From Serinus canaria (Eukaryota; Chordata; Aves; Passeriformes; Fringillidae), in assembly GCF_022539315.1 (NCBI RefSeq), contig NC_066313.1, positions 70,807,934 through 70,871,933 on the forward strand: a DNA stretch of 64,000 nt. The letters run 5' to 3'. This document shows positions 49,871-62,900 of this stretch, one piece after another. Within the stretch, counting starts at the first letter, position 1; each line of letters starts with the position of its first letter. The position numbers were made by a program, and so were the translations under genes. The notes beneath the pieces are model-generated. The model made no database searches. It had not been told where the DNA came from and saw only the letters and a list, made by a program, of their open reading frames with translations.

Positions 49871-51533
49871 TGACTAGACAACACACATTAAAATAAAACT
49901 AACAGCAGGAGATTTTGCAATCTCATTAGGTGAGTTGCACCAAACCTAGAGTTGAAGTCAGTTAGAGAAGAAGCTTTGTGAGAAAACAGCATCTATGAAG
50001 TTCTTTCCAGCTATGGGTGTATAAGCCACTGGTAAAATACTCAAAAAGAGTTGTAAACATATTCTTACTTCTGTTTTTTTCCTTACATAAACTATTTGAA
50101 ATGGATCTCAATGTAGGAAATAATCATTACATACATTTCACAGTTTCCTGTGAAACTACCTCTCTTACAACTAATTTTATTTTACAGTACAATATACTCT
50201 TCCACTTACCTTTTTATAAGCAAGTCACAGTAAAGTAACTGCACATAATTTGGCATAATTTTTATGCAGTTTAGCACAATGTGATTCAATTGGCAGTCTT
50301 TGCTTTGTGGAGATGATTTAAATCTGAAATGTAATTACCACTAATCCCCGGAGGGTGTGGTTCTTCCAGGTCAAGGGTAAAACCATTGGCATAAGAAGCA
50401 AGAAATCTGAATGAATGACTAGTAGGTTTTTTTTAAGTTTCATGTTGCTAAACAAGCATTTATATCCTAAATTTTTCTTTATTGTTATCTTTGAATTGCA
50501 AATTCTAAATTTATCAAACTTGGTACTATTTAAAAAAAAAATCAAAATTAATTTTAATAAGAATATGATACAATTGAGATGCAGTAAAAAACCCCTAAAA
50601 ACCCATACAACAAAACACCACAAAAAACCACTCATGTATTACTAATAATGGAATAAAAATGCAAGTCCTAATAGGTCTGTAACACGTCCAGAAAAAAACC
50701 CTGTAGCCAAGGAGAGGAAAAAATAGAACAGTAACATGTTGCCAGTCACTGATAGTGCTCCAGCATACTGTGATGGTGTCAAGAATATCCAAAAACTAAA
50801 GCAATTTGAGAGTATTCATTTAAACTAATACCAGAAATATACGGTGCTCATATCTATGTCTAAATTACTTCATAAAGTCCATTTGATAGCCAGTGTGTAC
50901 AAATGAATGTTCTTGGGATGTTGTTTATGCTGTTTTCAATTTCTGTATTATCAGCTGTATTTTTCTGCCATCCCATTGTCTACAAAGATACGCTTCAGGG
51001 ACTGGATAAGACATAACATGGTTTTGCCCTTTTAGTGTTGTTTCTATAAAAGACATTACAATATATAAAATACCCACAAAGTAACATATTACGAGTAGTA
51101 AAAATATCTGGTTTTTAAATTTTCAAAACCTACAGAGAAGATTTTGTCATCTGATATTTAGATTAATTTGCCATCTTTGAAAATGAGGTTTTCAAATCTA
51201 CACAAAAGGAAACTCATTTTATTATGTACTGCCCAGAATTTTTTTTTTGTTAGTATTTTAACACTCTCTGAGTAAGCAATATCTTGGATACAATCACAGT
51301 GAAAATGTAAGAATAGTTTAATTTTTTTTTTTATTGAGGATATGCCTGCTGTATGTCCCTCATTTTCTACTCACAAATAGAAACAGTAATAATCTTAGGC
51401 TATAGATAGGAATTTTTACTAATTTGGATATCCAACAGGTCTCTTCATAACAAACAAGACACACCTTTAATCCTGAGAAACATTATAGTCATTTTACGAA
51501 ACATTTTTAAAGTAGTCAATGAACTCATCTCAC
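49871..51533. other. AT-rich DNA, no gene recognised
   Basis: Nothing recognisable. Overlapping frames on both strands at 50318-50645 arise in A- or T-rich sequence and are treated as chance. Confidence 0.5.
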
Positions 51534-51810
51534 CTGTAATTTTCTGTCTCAGGCATTCTCCCTCCAATGGGTCTATTTTTCCCATCACTGTTGCCAACAC
51601 TCAAAACTTTACACATATTGCATTTTATTTCTCCACCCATTGTTCCAGATGCTGACTTTGAAGCACCACTTTGAATATACTCTGGGGTAGTTGGGAGTTT
51701 AATCTTCTCATCACAGCCCCATCCATGACTATTCACATCCTTCTTGCTAATGAAGCAAGCTAATCTCCTCAGATGCAATGTTGCTCTCAGTCTAATATTC
51801 TGAATACAAG
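51534..51810 (-). other. Candidate internal exon (splice acceptor, open frame, splice donor)
   Basis: Read on the minus strand, a pyrimidine-rich acceptor (TTCTTACTTCCCTTCTCCAG, ending at 51811) is followed by 277 bp with an uninterrupted frame. It ends at AATTACAG, with GTGAGATGAG as a strong donor beginning at 51533. The frame would enter one base into a codon and leave after the second base, encoding about 91 full codons. These include a CNMC pair, a Gly/Ser-rich middle and a basic N-terminal part. The in-frame stop appears only inside the donor (GTGA). I do not recognise the protein. The sequence is not repetitive. An internal coding exon of a large gene, or a noncoding-RNA exon, would both fit; chance is also possible, since a 104-codon frame is not rare in 64 kb. 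Confidence 0.3.
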
Positions 51811-54309
51811 CTGGAGAAGGGAAGTAAGAAGCTCTGGCAGACACTCACTTCCTCTACTGATGCCCCTATAGTTTGATCAGGGAAGCTGCAGAATTTGATA
51901 TAGAAGCAGCCAGAGCCCATAAGAGATCGCTGGAAAACATGATCCAATTAAAGCCAGTTTGTGTCACTTGAAATGCAGACACACCGGACCTTAAGAAATG
52001 CACATTTCTACACATGGACCCTACATGTAAATGTAAGAGGATAAGAGATTGGCAAGGATATCAAGCATGAGGACAGGAATATATATTGCAACACACTCTA
52101 TTAAGATTTTGGCCTCTTATTGGCACATTTCAGAATGACAAAAGGACTTCTGTGAAGTGAACAGTAACAGTAATCTTATTCCTGTTGAACATAACAGAAC
52201 ATTAACCACATTGATTACTTTCAACAAGCAAGCTCACTTCAAACTAACAGCTAATGAAGATGAGTATTTCAGCAGGTTCCTCTGAAAATCGAAGAAAATA
52301 TTGAAAGCGTAAAAATATTTAAGCACGTTTTTAGGAACTGTCCTCTGAAAGAGTGAGCTGAATGCTAAACTGCTTCCAATTATTGTCTGAACTGTGTTAG
52401 CAGATGGCAACTCCCATTCATTGATCTTCAATGTGCTGAGATATGGTAGCAAAAACTTGACAGGATCTTAGTCCTAAAGAGGTTGTAATGAAAACAAAGT
52501 GAGACAAAGGGAAAAATGTTAGAGCAAAGGAATCTTCATCAGATCAGGAATTTATGAACCACAGAACTACAGTCTTCTGGTTCTCTGGTTAGTTCCTAGA
52601 ATACAATAATATTTCTAACTCAATAATCCCCCTCACAAAAAAAAAAAAAATGGAAGGGAAATATCTGGAAAGATTGATTGTCAAACAATTTCTTAGACAG
52701 GATTATGGTATTACATTTGAGGTTTATTCAGAGGTAAAAATAAATGTGATGGAAGAATCAAAACATTATTAATCTCCTAAGTGGCCATATTTCTTATTGT
52801 CAGCATCACTATTTACAAGAGTTTTGAATCATCACCCCCAGTTCTTCTCTTACCCCCAAATAATTTCACATCACAGCTAATGTTCAGTGTAAGCTAAACT
52901 TCTTTTGGTAAAAAGATTGCAAGATAACATTATGCTAAGTAGTTCTTCATGGACAAACTATTTCAGAATTTGGATTTTGTACAAACTCAGTGTTTAGCAG
53001 GATTCAGGATTAGGTATTCTGAAAACTGAATGCAGAGAGAACAACAATTATAATCTCATCAATAAAAGAATCAGAATTATTTTCTGTATGTGGTTAAAAA
53101 AATCTTTTACATATTGTGTGGACAATTTGGTATTCCTCTACTTTGTGTTAGCTCTATGTCTTAGAAAACTTGCCAAGTAATGAAATACTGGCATTTACAA
53201 GAGTGGTAGGATATCTGGCAAACTGCATATGTTTGAAGAATTTGATTCAGCTTTAACTTGCAGCTGCTGCTTATACAATCATTCTGCTGTGTTTGTAGGT
53301 CTCTGATGTATGCAAAAGACTGATTATAGTTTGGCACAGCTCCTGGTGGTTTAACCAGGGGGACATTTCCCTTAATCTCACCTGGCAGTGAAGTTGCAAA
53401 TGAGCCACAATATTTGAGTCTTAGCAACCGTGGTTTGTAATCAGTGATTCCAATTATGGGATGAGGGAATACTAATTGACCACCAGCTGTCAGAGCAAAT
53501 AGGCAAGAGAAAGTTATTAACTTTCTGTCTTGACCCTCAAAAATGTAATAGAACTGATACAGGTAAATTTTTTTCTCTCTTTTGGAAATAAGAAAACAAG
53601 ATTAAAATAGTCTTTCTTGTTTGGTCAAGAAAAGATTATAATTAAGTTTATCTAAAAAAGTATTTGGAGGGACTGAATGTGACTGTGGCAGGTCAAGAAC
53701 CAGCATCCAAAATCCTTTATTAACTATGAGTTGTGTAAAAGCCCTTTACTTATATTTTGAATACAGTTGCTTTACATAGAGATACATTCCTGATGGGAAA
53801 AATATATAAATACATCAATGAGTAATTAAGAAAAAAGAGAATATATCACCATAAATTTTCAAAATAACTTGATCTGATGTGTGAATCAAAAGTACTCATT
53901 TTCTTTCCACTATCAAGTATTATGACCATGAATTACTCATCTCAGTGCCTTAAGTCTGGGCATAGCAGGAAACTTCGTTTATGTATGCCTGTCTGATTAC
54001 CTAAGCAACCTGTGTTTTCCATTTTTTTTTTGTTCTGAAACGATCTCAATTTATTTTCAAAACTAGTCATTTTGACTGAAATCAAACTGTATCTCCTTTG
54101 GTTATTATATTGCCTCATGGTTTTTTTAGTTCCCACACCCTCTTTTAGGATAAGATCTCCTGCACAAGGTGCCAAATGCCTTTCCTGTAACATGCCAAAA
54201 TATGTCTTCATTGAGTAAGACAAAACTTTGCCTCCTAAATATATAGTTTTTACAAAGAAATTCAACCCACTAAGAAGGGAGACTTGAGCTACAGTTTCCA
54301 ACAAATCCC

Positions 54310-54330
54310 AAACAAACAAACAAACAAACA
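54310..54330. repeat. (AAAC)5 microsatellite
   Basis: Five tandem AAAC units, encoding a Phe/Val/Cys/Leu run on the minus strand that explains the start of the overlapping open frame. Confidence 0.9.
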
Positions 54331-54849
54331 TGCTTCTCATTGTCACAAAGACTGAAATAATTCAGTTGTTTTAATAACTGACATTAACTTTATTTGATGC
54401 AAAATTAGCATTGAATGCTCCCATTGGATAATTGCACAAAGAATGATGACAACATTGCATAAATGGGAAGTAGAAATGACTCAACTGTTTCGATGGAAAA
54501 GTTTCTTGGGACAAAACCCCCCACCATTAAAAGCAGTTTTTCTCCTTTAAAAAATTTGAAACATAGAGTTGTCACATAGATGATTCTACAGTTTGGGGAA
54601 ACAAAAATATTGAAAGAGAATATATAAATTGTTGTTAAAACCATACAATGGTAGCTATATCTTGCCCATAAATAAAGGGATTCGGTCATTTGTTTTTATG
54701 ACACAGAAATAAAAACACTAGCAGAAGTAAGACGAAAAAGAGGTGATGATTTTATACTTGATGATTTTATATTGTGGGAGAGACTTTTTCATCCTCCTAT
54801 GAACATTTTTTTTTATAGATGTACAGCTATGCAAAATTAAGCAGGATAT

Positions 54850-55130
54850 GTTGCCCCTCCAAAAAAAGAAGCTGGCAAGTGTCAGAGACTGGAAAGAGTG
54901 GTCTGTCTTGAGACATCTTAGGATGCTTGGAATGTGTGTGATAAGGAGTGGATCAGGCCTTTCTATGGTGAGGTGGTGCCCTGCTCCCCACACACCCCAG
55001 CCAAGCAGTGTCTGTCAAGCAGAGCACACTGGAGGCAGCCCCCCAGTGTTGCCTAACCCAGCCCCTGAGTGGCCAAGGCCCTGAGTGACCAGAAGTCCCA
55101 CCCAGGAGGAAGGCTCACAATAGGACAAGG
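54850..55130. other. GC-richer block of unknown nature
   Basis: The stretch includes GTGGTGCCCTGCTCCCCACA and GAGGCAGCCCCCCAGTGTTG. Overlapping short frames on both strands have no known domain. It may be a decayed transposon or LTR; I could not assign it. Confidence 0.35.
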
Positions 55131-55982
55131 GTTTAGGATGAATGACCACAAGGCAAGTGCTTTGATCTGTAACCTTACCTTCATCTTGAGATTTTCTATC
55201 CATTACATCTCAGGAACCCAGGAGCTGGTAGCTATATGTCTATTTTTCTGTCTTTCCTGTCGTGCTGGTTTTCTCCCTTTCTTCTTCTAACTCTATTTTC
55301 ATGGAAAATAACATTGGATGGGTTTAAAAGTTGCTAAATATCATGGTCTAAGTCAGTAGTGTGATAAGTGCTTTATATTGTACTATATCATTTGCACAAT
55401 TCCTTGATTATCCATAGTTTGCCAGTGAACTTTTGTGTTATTTTTACCTCTTGATAATATCTGCTTGGTGTTTCCCCCATGCATCTACCCAGAGCAAAGG
55501 AGATTTGGTTTACATTAAGTGTCCAGAATGTAACAAGCAATTGGTCAGGATCTAGGGAAATAGGATAAAGGAGGAAATGCAGCTTTTCCATGTTCTTTAT
55601 TTTAATTCCCCTTCTTTCTTCTCTATTCTTTAAGTTTTTCTTTGAAGCAGGTAATACCTCCTTTGGGTTTAGCACTTCCTCTCCTTCCAGTGGTTATAGT
55701 CCTTCTGTATTTTCTTCTATTTTATTTGAAAGTTATAAATCTCATGATGAAAGGTACTGTTGTCACTTTCTGTGTGTTTTAAATTCAGTTATAGGTTAAT
55801 AAATGTAACTTATACTAAAGACATTTTTAGTGGCAATGGTGGGTTGACTGGCTGGCCACCAAAGCCACTCCCCTCCTTGGCTAGACAGTAGAGAGAAAAA
55901 GCAATAAAAGTTTTGGCCTGAGAAAAAACACAGGGAAGGGTCACTCACTGATTGTCGTCACAGGCAAAACAGAATAGGGAAA

Positions 55983-56707
55983 TTAGGTAAATTTACTACC
56001 AATCAAATCAGAATAGGATACTGAGAAATAAACCCAAATACGAAAATGTCTTCTATCCACCTCTCCCTTTTTCCCAGACTCACCTTCACTGACAGCTTCT
56101 CTGACTCCTTCTCCCAAGGGGTGCAAAGGGACTGGAATGGGAGTTGTGGTCAGTTCATCGCACATTGGCTCTTCTCCATCCTCCCCACGTTCTTCACCTG
56201 TTCCAGTATCAAGTCCCTTGCTTGGGAGACAGTCCTCCATGAACTTCTCTGACATGAGTTCTTCCCAAAGGTTGCAGTCCTTCATGAACAGCTCCAGCAT
56301 GGGTCTATTACACTGGGTGAAACTGGCTGCAGTTCTTCAGAAACAGGCTGCTCCGCTGTGGCTGCTTTCCATGGGGTCACCAATCCTGCCAGCAAGTCTG
56401 CTTCAGCAGGGCTCCACTTTCCATGAATCAACCAGTCCTGCCAGAAACCTGCTCCAGCACGGGGTCTCCACAGAGTCATACTCTCCTTTGGGATACACTC
56501 ACTTGTTCCCATGTGGGATCCTCCATGTGCTGCAGAAGGATTTCTATTCCAATGTGGACCCCCCTGGGTGCAAGGGAAGAGCTGCCTCACCATGGTCTTC
56601 ACCAAGGGCTGCAGGTGAATCTCTGCTGTGAAAGCTAATGCATGTCTTCCTCCTCTGTCTTCACTGACCTTGGTGTCTGCACAGTTGTTTCTCTCACACC
56701 TTCTCAC
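55983..56707 (-). pseudogene. Reading frame inside the family B LTR
   Basis: Two long minus-strand frames cover most of the LTR: 56707-56282 (141 codons) and 56300-55983 (106 codons). They overlap by 19 bp and differ in phase, so a single frameshift separates them. Together they cross the repeated 40-60 bp units without a stop. I recognise no domain. The frame could be an LTR-encoded product in the ancestral element or a by-product of stop-poor, GC-rich repeats. In this copy it is broken. Confidence 0.35.
56220..56600 (-). repeat. Imperfect tandem units within the LTR
   Basis: Segments of about 40-60 bp recur with the pattern CTGC-AG...GAA/GGATC...CTGCTCCAGCA/CGGG. Examples are the strings around CATGAACAGCTCCAGCATGG (56283), AACAGGCTGCTCCGCTGTGG (56342) and CCTGCTCCAGCACGGGGTCT (56449). 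Such arrays are probably where copies gain and lose length, and the copy at 12534-13155 has lost most of this part. Confidence 0.6.
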
Positions 56708-56916
56708 TTCTGTCTTCAGCTTTCGCTAAGCAGCAGATTTTCCCCTGTTCTTAAATATGTTGTCATAGAGGCTCAGCTTGGACCAGTGGTAAGTCTGCCT
56801 TGGACCCAGCTGGTATTGGCTTTATTGGACTTAAGATAAGCTTCTGGCATCCTCTCAAAGAAGCCACCACTGAAGTTTCTGCTGCTACTGAATTCTTCTC
56901 ATGTAAGTCCAGTACA

Positions 56917-59900
56917 GTTTGAAAGAGACTACTCAGAGAAGAAAGCAGATTGTTATCATCTCTACAAATCTAAAATATGTGTGAATAAGGATGCATCTAA
57001 CTGGAATTTGAGAGGAAGATTGTTCCAAAACCTCAGATGAGAAAATTCTGCTTAGGGGACAACATTGTATTCATGTAAATAATTAAAGTGGATAATTCTT
57101 CCTTTAGCTTTCAAGGTTGTTATAACACTGAGCATTTAGTAGATAAAAAGTGTAATTTTTAAACCTGGTGAGCTCTAAATAGCAAATGGAGTTTCAGCCA
57201 CAGCAAAACAGCTGTTCTGTCCATTAAGCCATTGCTGTTGCTATTTTCTTCTTGCTAATGCAGTTAATATTTTTCTTAGTTGTAATTTGCAAAACAGAAT
57301 TCTAGAAGCCTCAGGGTTCAGCTAACATATAGTATAATCCTTTCATTTAACATGAAGATCGTCCAGCTGAGAGGTAAAGCTGTAAACATTTATAAAAATA
57401 TTCCTGTTCAAATTTCTGTGAAATATGAATGAGTCTGGATCTCAGCCAGCTTTGAATTGTAGACAACATTCCCTAGAGTTTTAAGATTTCTGGAACAACT
57501 GCTCCAGTTTTTGTTATGCACCCAGAAAAAAATTACTAGATTTGATTTTTGGTTTGATTCACTTTCATCTTAAGTTTGCTCTGCAGATACTAGTTGTCCA
57601 CTACATAGGCAGTAAAATGATGATGGAGAGAATGGATTACAAAACAGAATATTTCAGCAGGCAAATTTATGAAGAAGAGTTAGATAATTTCTGGTTGAAA
57701 TAGTTCAATAAATATGGTAAAATTATGCATGTAAGAAAATGTGGCTTTATTTTCAGAGAGTGTAAGTTTCCCTGGCTTTCAATTATGTCAACAGCTTTCT
57801 TGAGTGATTCAGCATTCTGAAAGCCAAACCATATTTAGTTACTGAAATGTGGATTTATATACAGGCTTTTGGGCACAGTGTACAAAAACACATCTTGTAA
57901 GAACTCAGTCATCTCTATTTCTAGTCTTTGCAATTAACATTCTTTTTAATGCTGTATTTCTTACATTTTTTATTTCACAAATTGTACGTAACTGGGGCTA
58001 GGATTGAATTAATTTCAACTATCATTATGAAAATTATTGAAATGCCTAAATGAGATCATAGATACTTTTCAATCTGGAAAAGGAAAAAGCTTCCTTTTTT
58101 CCATGCTAATAATGGAAGCCTTCAGTAGAGAAAATGCAGAATGTTAAACAAAATGGTAGATAATGGCTTTATTCTTCCTTTTCTCCTTCCCAATCATGCC
58201 TAAACCAAATTACATATTCAGCATGTACTGTTGTCAATAGCTGAGAATTCTGTGGGTGCTATTCTAAGATGGCAAGCTTATATTTATGTAGGAATATTTC
58301 TCTTCTAATAATATGTAAGGCAGGATTAAGACATAGGCTATTTTAACAAATAAAAAAGCACTGAAGTAAAAAAGTTAAACACTCTATAAATAGCCATCAG
58401 GATTCTATTTTCAAATTTCACTTGATATTATATGGAGCTCTGACTACTGACTTCCAGGTCAAAGATTCCAAGCCTCTACTCTTATTAGTGATTCAAACAG
58501 CAGAGGAAACTGAAGTTGTAAGTCAAAACCCAGAAAAATTATTGTAAACAATATAGAAATCCAGTAGACAACAAAATATGCTTCTATGCCTTTCTTCAGA
58601 AAGCTCTGCTCTATGTCTTTGAGCTAATTCTTCTAGTCTATCTTACAATTCAAAAGCTGAGAAATAAGAACTTCCTTTTTCTGCTCCCTCCTTTCCTGGA
58701 CACTGGGGATTTTTCATCTTCCAGAGCTGGACCTTTTTCAGTCTTAAATAAGACACTACCTTGAAATTTCTGACATCATATGAAAACAGCATAGACAATT
58801 TTTGTCTCTCAGAAGCACGTACATATTAAAACTGGTTTTGATGCAAGAAGTGATGAGCACACAGAAGAGAAAAAAAGTAGTGTCCTGTGTGGAAGAAATC
58901 CTAAAATATAGAATTGCCCTAAATCCATATAGAGATAAAATAATTGACAAAGGAAGAGAAATAAACAAGTTGGTTTTAGCAAATACTTTTTGGTAATTGC
59001 TGGATAAATTTCATCCCTATTTTTCCAGGAGAAGCATTCCCTGGAGTGAAATTTAACTTATAAATGTGTATGTAGTGAAATTTTTAAGGAACTTTGCATA
59101 TGTTGAAGGAACATCAAGGAAAAATTGTTCATTTCCAATGGATGCTTGCATTAGAAGAAAATTCACCATTTCTCACTACATGGTTAGTTTCTTTTTTCTT
59201 TTTCTAGTTATGAATATATTATGAGACTTTTCACTATCATATGAGAAAATAACATTCTTTTCTGAGCAAATGCTCTTAAGAACTAACATGACAGTAATTA
59301 AATGTTTGTAGAGTAGCAGCACGTTGGTTTTCTAAGAATACAGGTTCGGATAACTCAGCTTTCCAGTTCATTCATGGGTTCTAACCCCTTAATTGCCGAA
59401 ATCTCACAAATTTTCATTCGTTCTGAAGATAATAATTGGAATTGATTAGCTAGTTTTCTTTCCTTTGAATAAAAACAGCCCAAAACTGGACATGTTTGTA
59501 GCATAGTTCAAGGCAAGCTCACAAAAAGCCTTTGGTGTCCTTCTTTCTCATTGTATCTTAAAATATCTCGTGGGTTTTGCAAAGTCAAATGTCCCACCAC
59601 TTCATCCTATCAGACTCAAGGGCATGCAATGCAACAACTCAGTACTATTCTACAAAACCAACACTTTTCTGGGTTGTAGCACTTTCCACAAATTATTTCA
59701 AATAATTAGAAACGGGGAAGAAAATAATTTGATAGACACAAAATAGTAATTTTTTGAGGATGCAAGGCGTAAATGACAAGGAAGAGAAGATAAATCAAGT
59801 GTTTTGTGTGCTATTACCATTATGGAGGTGGACACAAACTTTAAAGAAGACCTAGTCTTTTACCTGGTCATAAACTCTCACTTAAGTCTTGGCCTAAAGA

Positions 59901-62900
59901 CTTCTTATAATTGATGCATGACCCATGCATATATTCATTATTAACAGTCTGTTTCTAAATGCCCTACAGCTGTTGAATGGTGACTTCTGGGGGTGTTTGT
60001 AGATATTACCAAATGCTTCTCATGCTTCCATGTTAGGGGGTAAGAGCAGAACAGAAGAACAGTGGGTAATGTTTTGGTTTTTTTTCTCTTACATCATTAT
60101 AATGCAGCGTTGCAGTATAGGAGCATTATGTTATTATAGACACTGGACATCAGCCCTAGGAAGAGCAGTTGCCAATACCTATATAAGTAATGCTGCATAA
60201 ATCAAGGACATATTTGACAAGACCTGTTAGCACAAATGTGAGACAGGGAGATGTACTCGCTGCTATTTGCGATTCACAATTATCTTGTGCCCTGATACAT
60301 CAAGACATCATAGATCATGCCTTATTGGTCAAGTAGACTTCAGGATTAATGTTGTACGCCATGGCACCAGCTGTGTTTGCAGTGACAGCACTTACAGTGT
60401 GTAACCTAAAGCTTCTTCTGATTAGTTGATAGATCCTTAACCAGGCACCAGTGCACAACAGAAAGTTTGTTGAAACAGTTGCCAGCCGTATATTTGTTGT
60501 CCATCACTGTGATTTCATATCCAAGGGGAGATACTCTAAATCAGGTGGATACTGAACATTTCAGATATTTAAAATTCCACTGTGTTAATTCGCGGTAGTC
60601 CTGCCTCCTCCAGCAACCTTGAGCACAGAATTTTGTGCAACAGTCCCATGGTTCCACAGTGCAGTGCTAATTACTAGATTACAAAATTATCTTTCCACAA
60701 AATTATGAACTGCTGAACAGGTATGAAGCTACTCTGCTATTATGCAAAATTATTCCATGGAGTAAGCCCTCAGGCAAACATTCATTCACATTATCTTGCA
60801 TTCAATTGGTGCTCTTGGGCTTCTGTTGGCAAACTTGAGCCTTGCTGGCCCAGTTTTCAGTTCTACCTGATGCTGCTGCTCACCTTTATGAACAAACATA
60901 CTCTTTCCCCACCAAAAAAACCCTCTCCATTTAGAGAATATGTTTTGATTGCTGAATACTTCCTAGACTCAGATCTCTCTCTGCCAGGGCTCCAGAATTG
61001 TTTGTATGGTTACTTCAGCCTGATCAGCAATGTAACACTGCGAGTGGATGCTTAGTTTATACAGGAAGCATGTTGTGAAGCAGCAGCCTTGAAACTCTTG
61101 ATTAATGGGGCAAAGCTGTGATCATCTCCAGGGCTGTTGAGATGCTTCACTGTTTACTCTTTGTTCTTGCCAAAAATGAGTTTTCTTTGATCCAAGCTGC
61201 AGAAACAGCCCCCTTTAGTGTATATAGATGTGATCCCATTTGTGTGATCTGGCCTGGACTCAGCGCTAAGGCTGATCCATCACTCCATGTTATTTAGCAG
61301 CATAGTTGTAGTCAGCAGGAGCAACATACTCCATTACTCACCAATAGGTATTTTGATCTTAAATGAATCCTAGAAGACATGTGGCAATGAAGACTAGAGT
61401 AGCTTCTATGCAGGCAATCTTGTTCTAAAATAGAACATGATTATGTCATCTAATTATATGTATAGACAGGAGAAATGTTCAAGGTCTCAGCTATTGATCT
61501 TTGGCAAACATACAGAAATGCAATTGAAATGAGTGGACACTCTTGGGCAGATTTGGTATCTCATTCAAATTATGAGGTATTGAATTACATCCTAAATTAG
61601 AGTGCAGGTGTAATCCTTTGAATGTAACAGGAATTCTGTTCAGGAACAGAATATTATTCTATATGTGTCTTTTCTCTGTGTTGAGGACATATCATCTGGT
61701 CTCAAATAGCAAGTAGAACCCAGATCATTATGGCAGGAAAAAATCAAATATTAAAAGAAATATATAGCCATAGTCTATTTTGCATATTGCTTCTTGGCCA
61801 TATGAATTTCTCCTCTTGCTGCAGCTGGTTTTGATGCATTTCCTTTTTTGTGCCTCCCTAAATCTCTGCTTCTCCTATCTAGTTCTTGCAGACTTATTAG
61901 GGTCAACCCAAATGGCAATGATGCTGACAAAGCAAAATCTGCCTTAAAGAATATCAGATTTGACTCAAAAAAATTTCTTCAATTTCTGCTTGGAAACCAA
62001 GATTTGGCCTCTGCATCCTGTCTCAAGAAATCTTGGTTTCTATTATCTTTCTCTCTAAATGCATTTTCACATTTTCTCAACCAGAGGACTTATGTCAAAC
62101 CACCTTGCCTTCACACCTAAGAGTATATAAAATTGAGCTGCTTCTCAGTGCAATGGAACAGCTGTCTCTAGATATTTCTCTATTTTCCACTGGCCCTTTG
62201 CAAGTCACAATTCTGCAACTAACTGTTTTCACGGCAGAGGGTACAGTGTCAGCTTTGTGACTCCTTGGTGAAGAGATGTGAGATCAGGTGAAAAGGTGGT
62301 TTTAATGGCCTGCAATGGTAGAGAGCAGTAACTCAGTATGCAGTTGAGGACTGTTTGTAGCACGTGTTTTGAGAGAGGGACTAGGCTATTTCTTCTTTTC
62401 TTCATCAAGACCGCTGCTCTATTCCAGGAAGTTTACAAGCAGGAGTTACATAATGAATAGACTCTTTTTCCAGTCCTCCAGCCAGTGATGACTGGTGAAA
62501 AAAACAACAACAAAAAAAATCTTTTACAAGCAGAAGGAGCGAATGACTGTGTTCTTTGAATAACACTTAAAAAGGAAAGATTTTTTTCTCTAGCAAAATA
62601 AAAAAAACATCAGAAAATAAACCAGAGTGTGTAAGTCCAAAAATGAAGTCTTTGTCATGGCAAGTATAAGTGTTGGAAGAGAAAATTCAACAGCACATAA
62701 ATAATCATGGAGAGAGCAAGGCAAGTAAGGCCATCCAGTATTATGAAGGGTTACACAGAGCTATTTTGGAGCTTTGGTCCTATCAACAGGCTGCTGTGAA
62801 AGGGTGATTTTCATTGCTGAAAAGGTATTAGCAAAAGTGCTTTAATACAATGTAAAAGTCACACTTAACAAAGTTTCATGTCACGGTTCAAGAAATAATA

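Larger units (their letters stand above)
51811..55836. other. AT-rich DNA, no confirmed gene
   Basis: No repeat family is recognised. The 134-codon minus frame (54346-53942) starts in the AAAC microsatellite and has no known motif. The 88-codon minus frame (53427-53161) contains a GTGAGA donor-like string but no other gene signal. A GC-richer block at 54850-55130 is listed separately. Confidence 0.45.
55837..56916 (-). mobile_element. Avian ERV solo LTR, family B, most intact copy
   Basis: The element runs TG...CA from 55837 to 56916, about 1080 bp, in minus orientation (3' end at the left, GGTGGGTTGACTGGCTGGCC). Hallmarks on the plus strand are GGGAAGGGTCACTCACTGAT with GTCACAGGCAAAACAG near 55934, and GTTGTGGTCAGTTCATCGCA near 56142. 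An array of imperfect 40-60 bp units containing GAACAGCTCCAGCATGGG- or CCTGCTCCAGCACGGGG-like strings spans 56220-56600. TTCTTAAATATGTTGTCATA is near 56748, and TCTGGCATCCTCTCAAAGAA near 56843. I recognise this as a common avian LTR family from memory; class is not certain. Flanking 5-mers (GGCAA and GTTTG) do not match, so either an edge is off or the target duplication has decayed. No internal viral genes are attached. Confidence 0.82.

Noticed and set aside
53942..54346. 134-codon minus-strand frame with a hydrophobic start resembling a signal peptide
   Set aside because: The hydrophobic start is encoded by the (AAAC)n microsatellite, and the rest has no recognisable domain.
56137..56631. 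164-codon plus-strand frame, the longest in the window
   Set aside because: Lies in the LTR on the strand opposite to the element's sense direction; it follows from GC-rich, stop-poor internal repeats.
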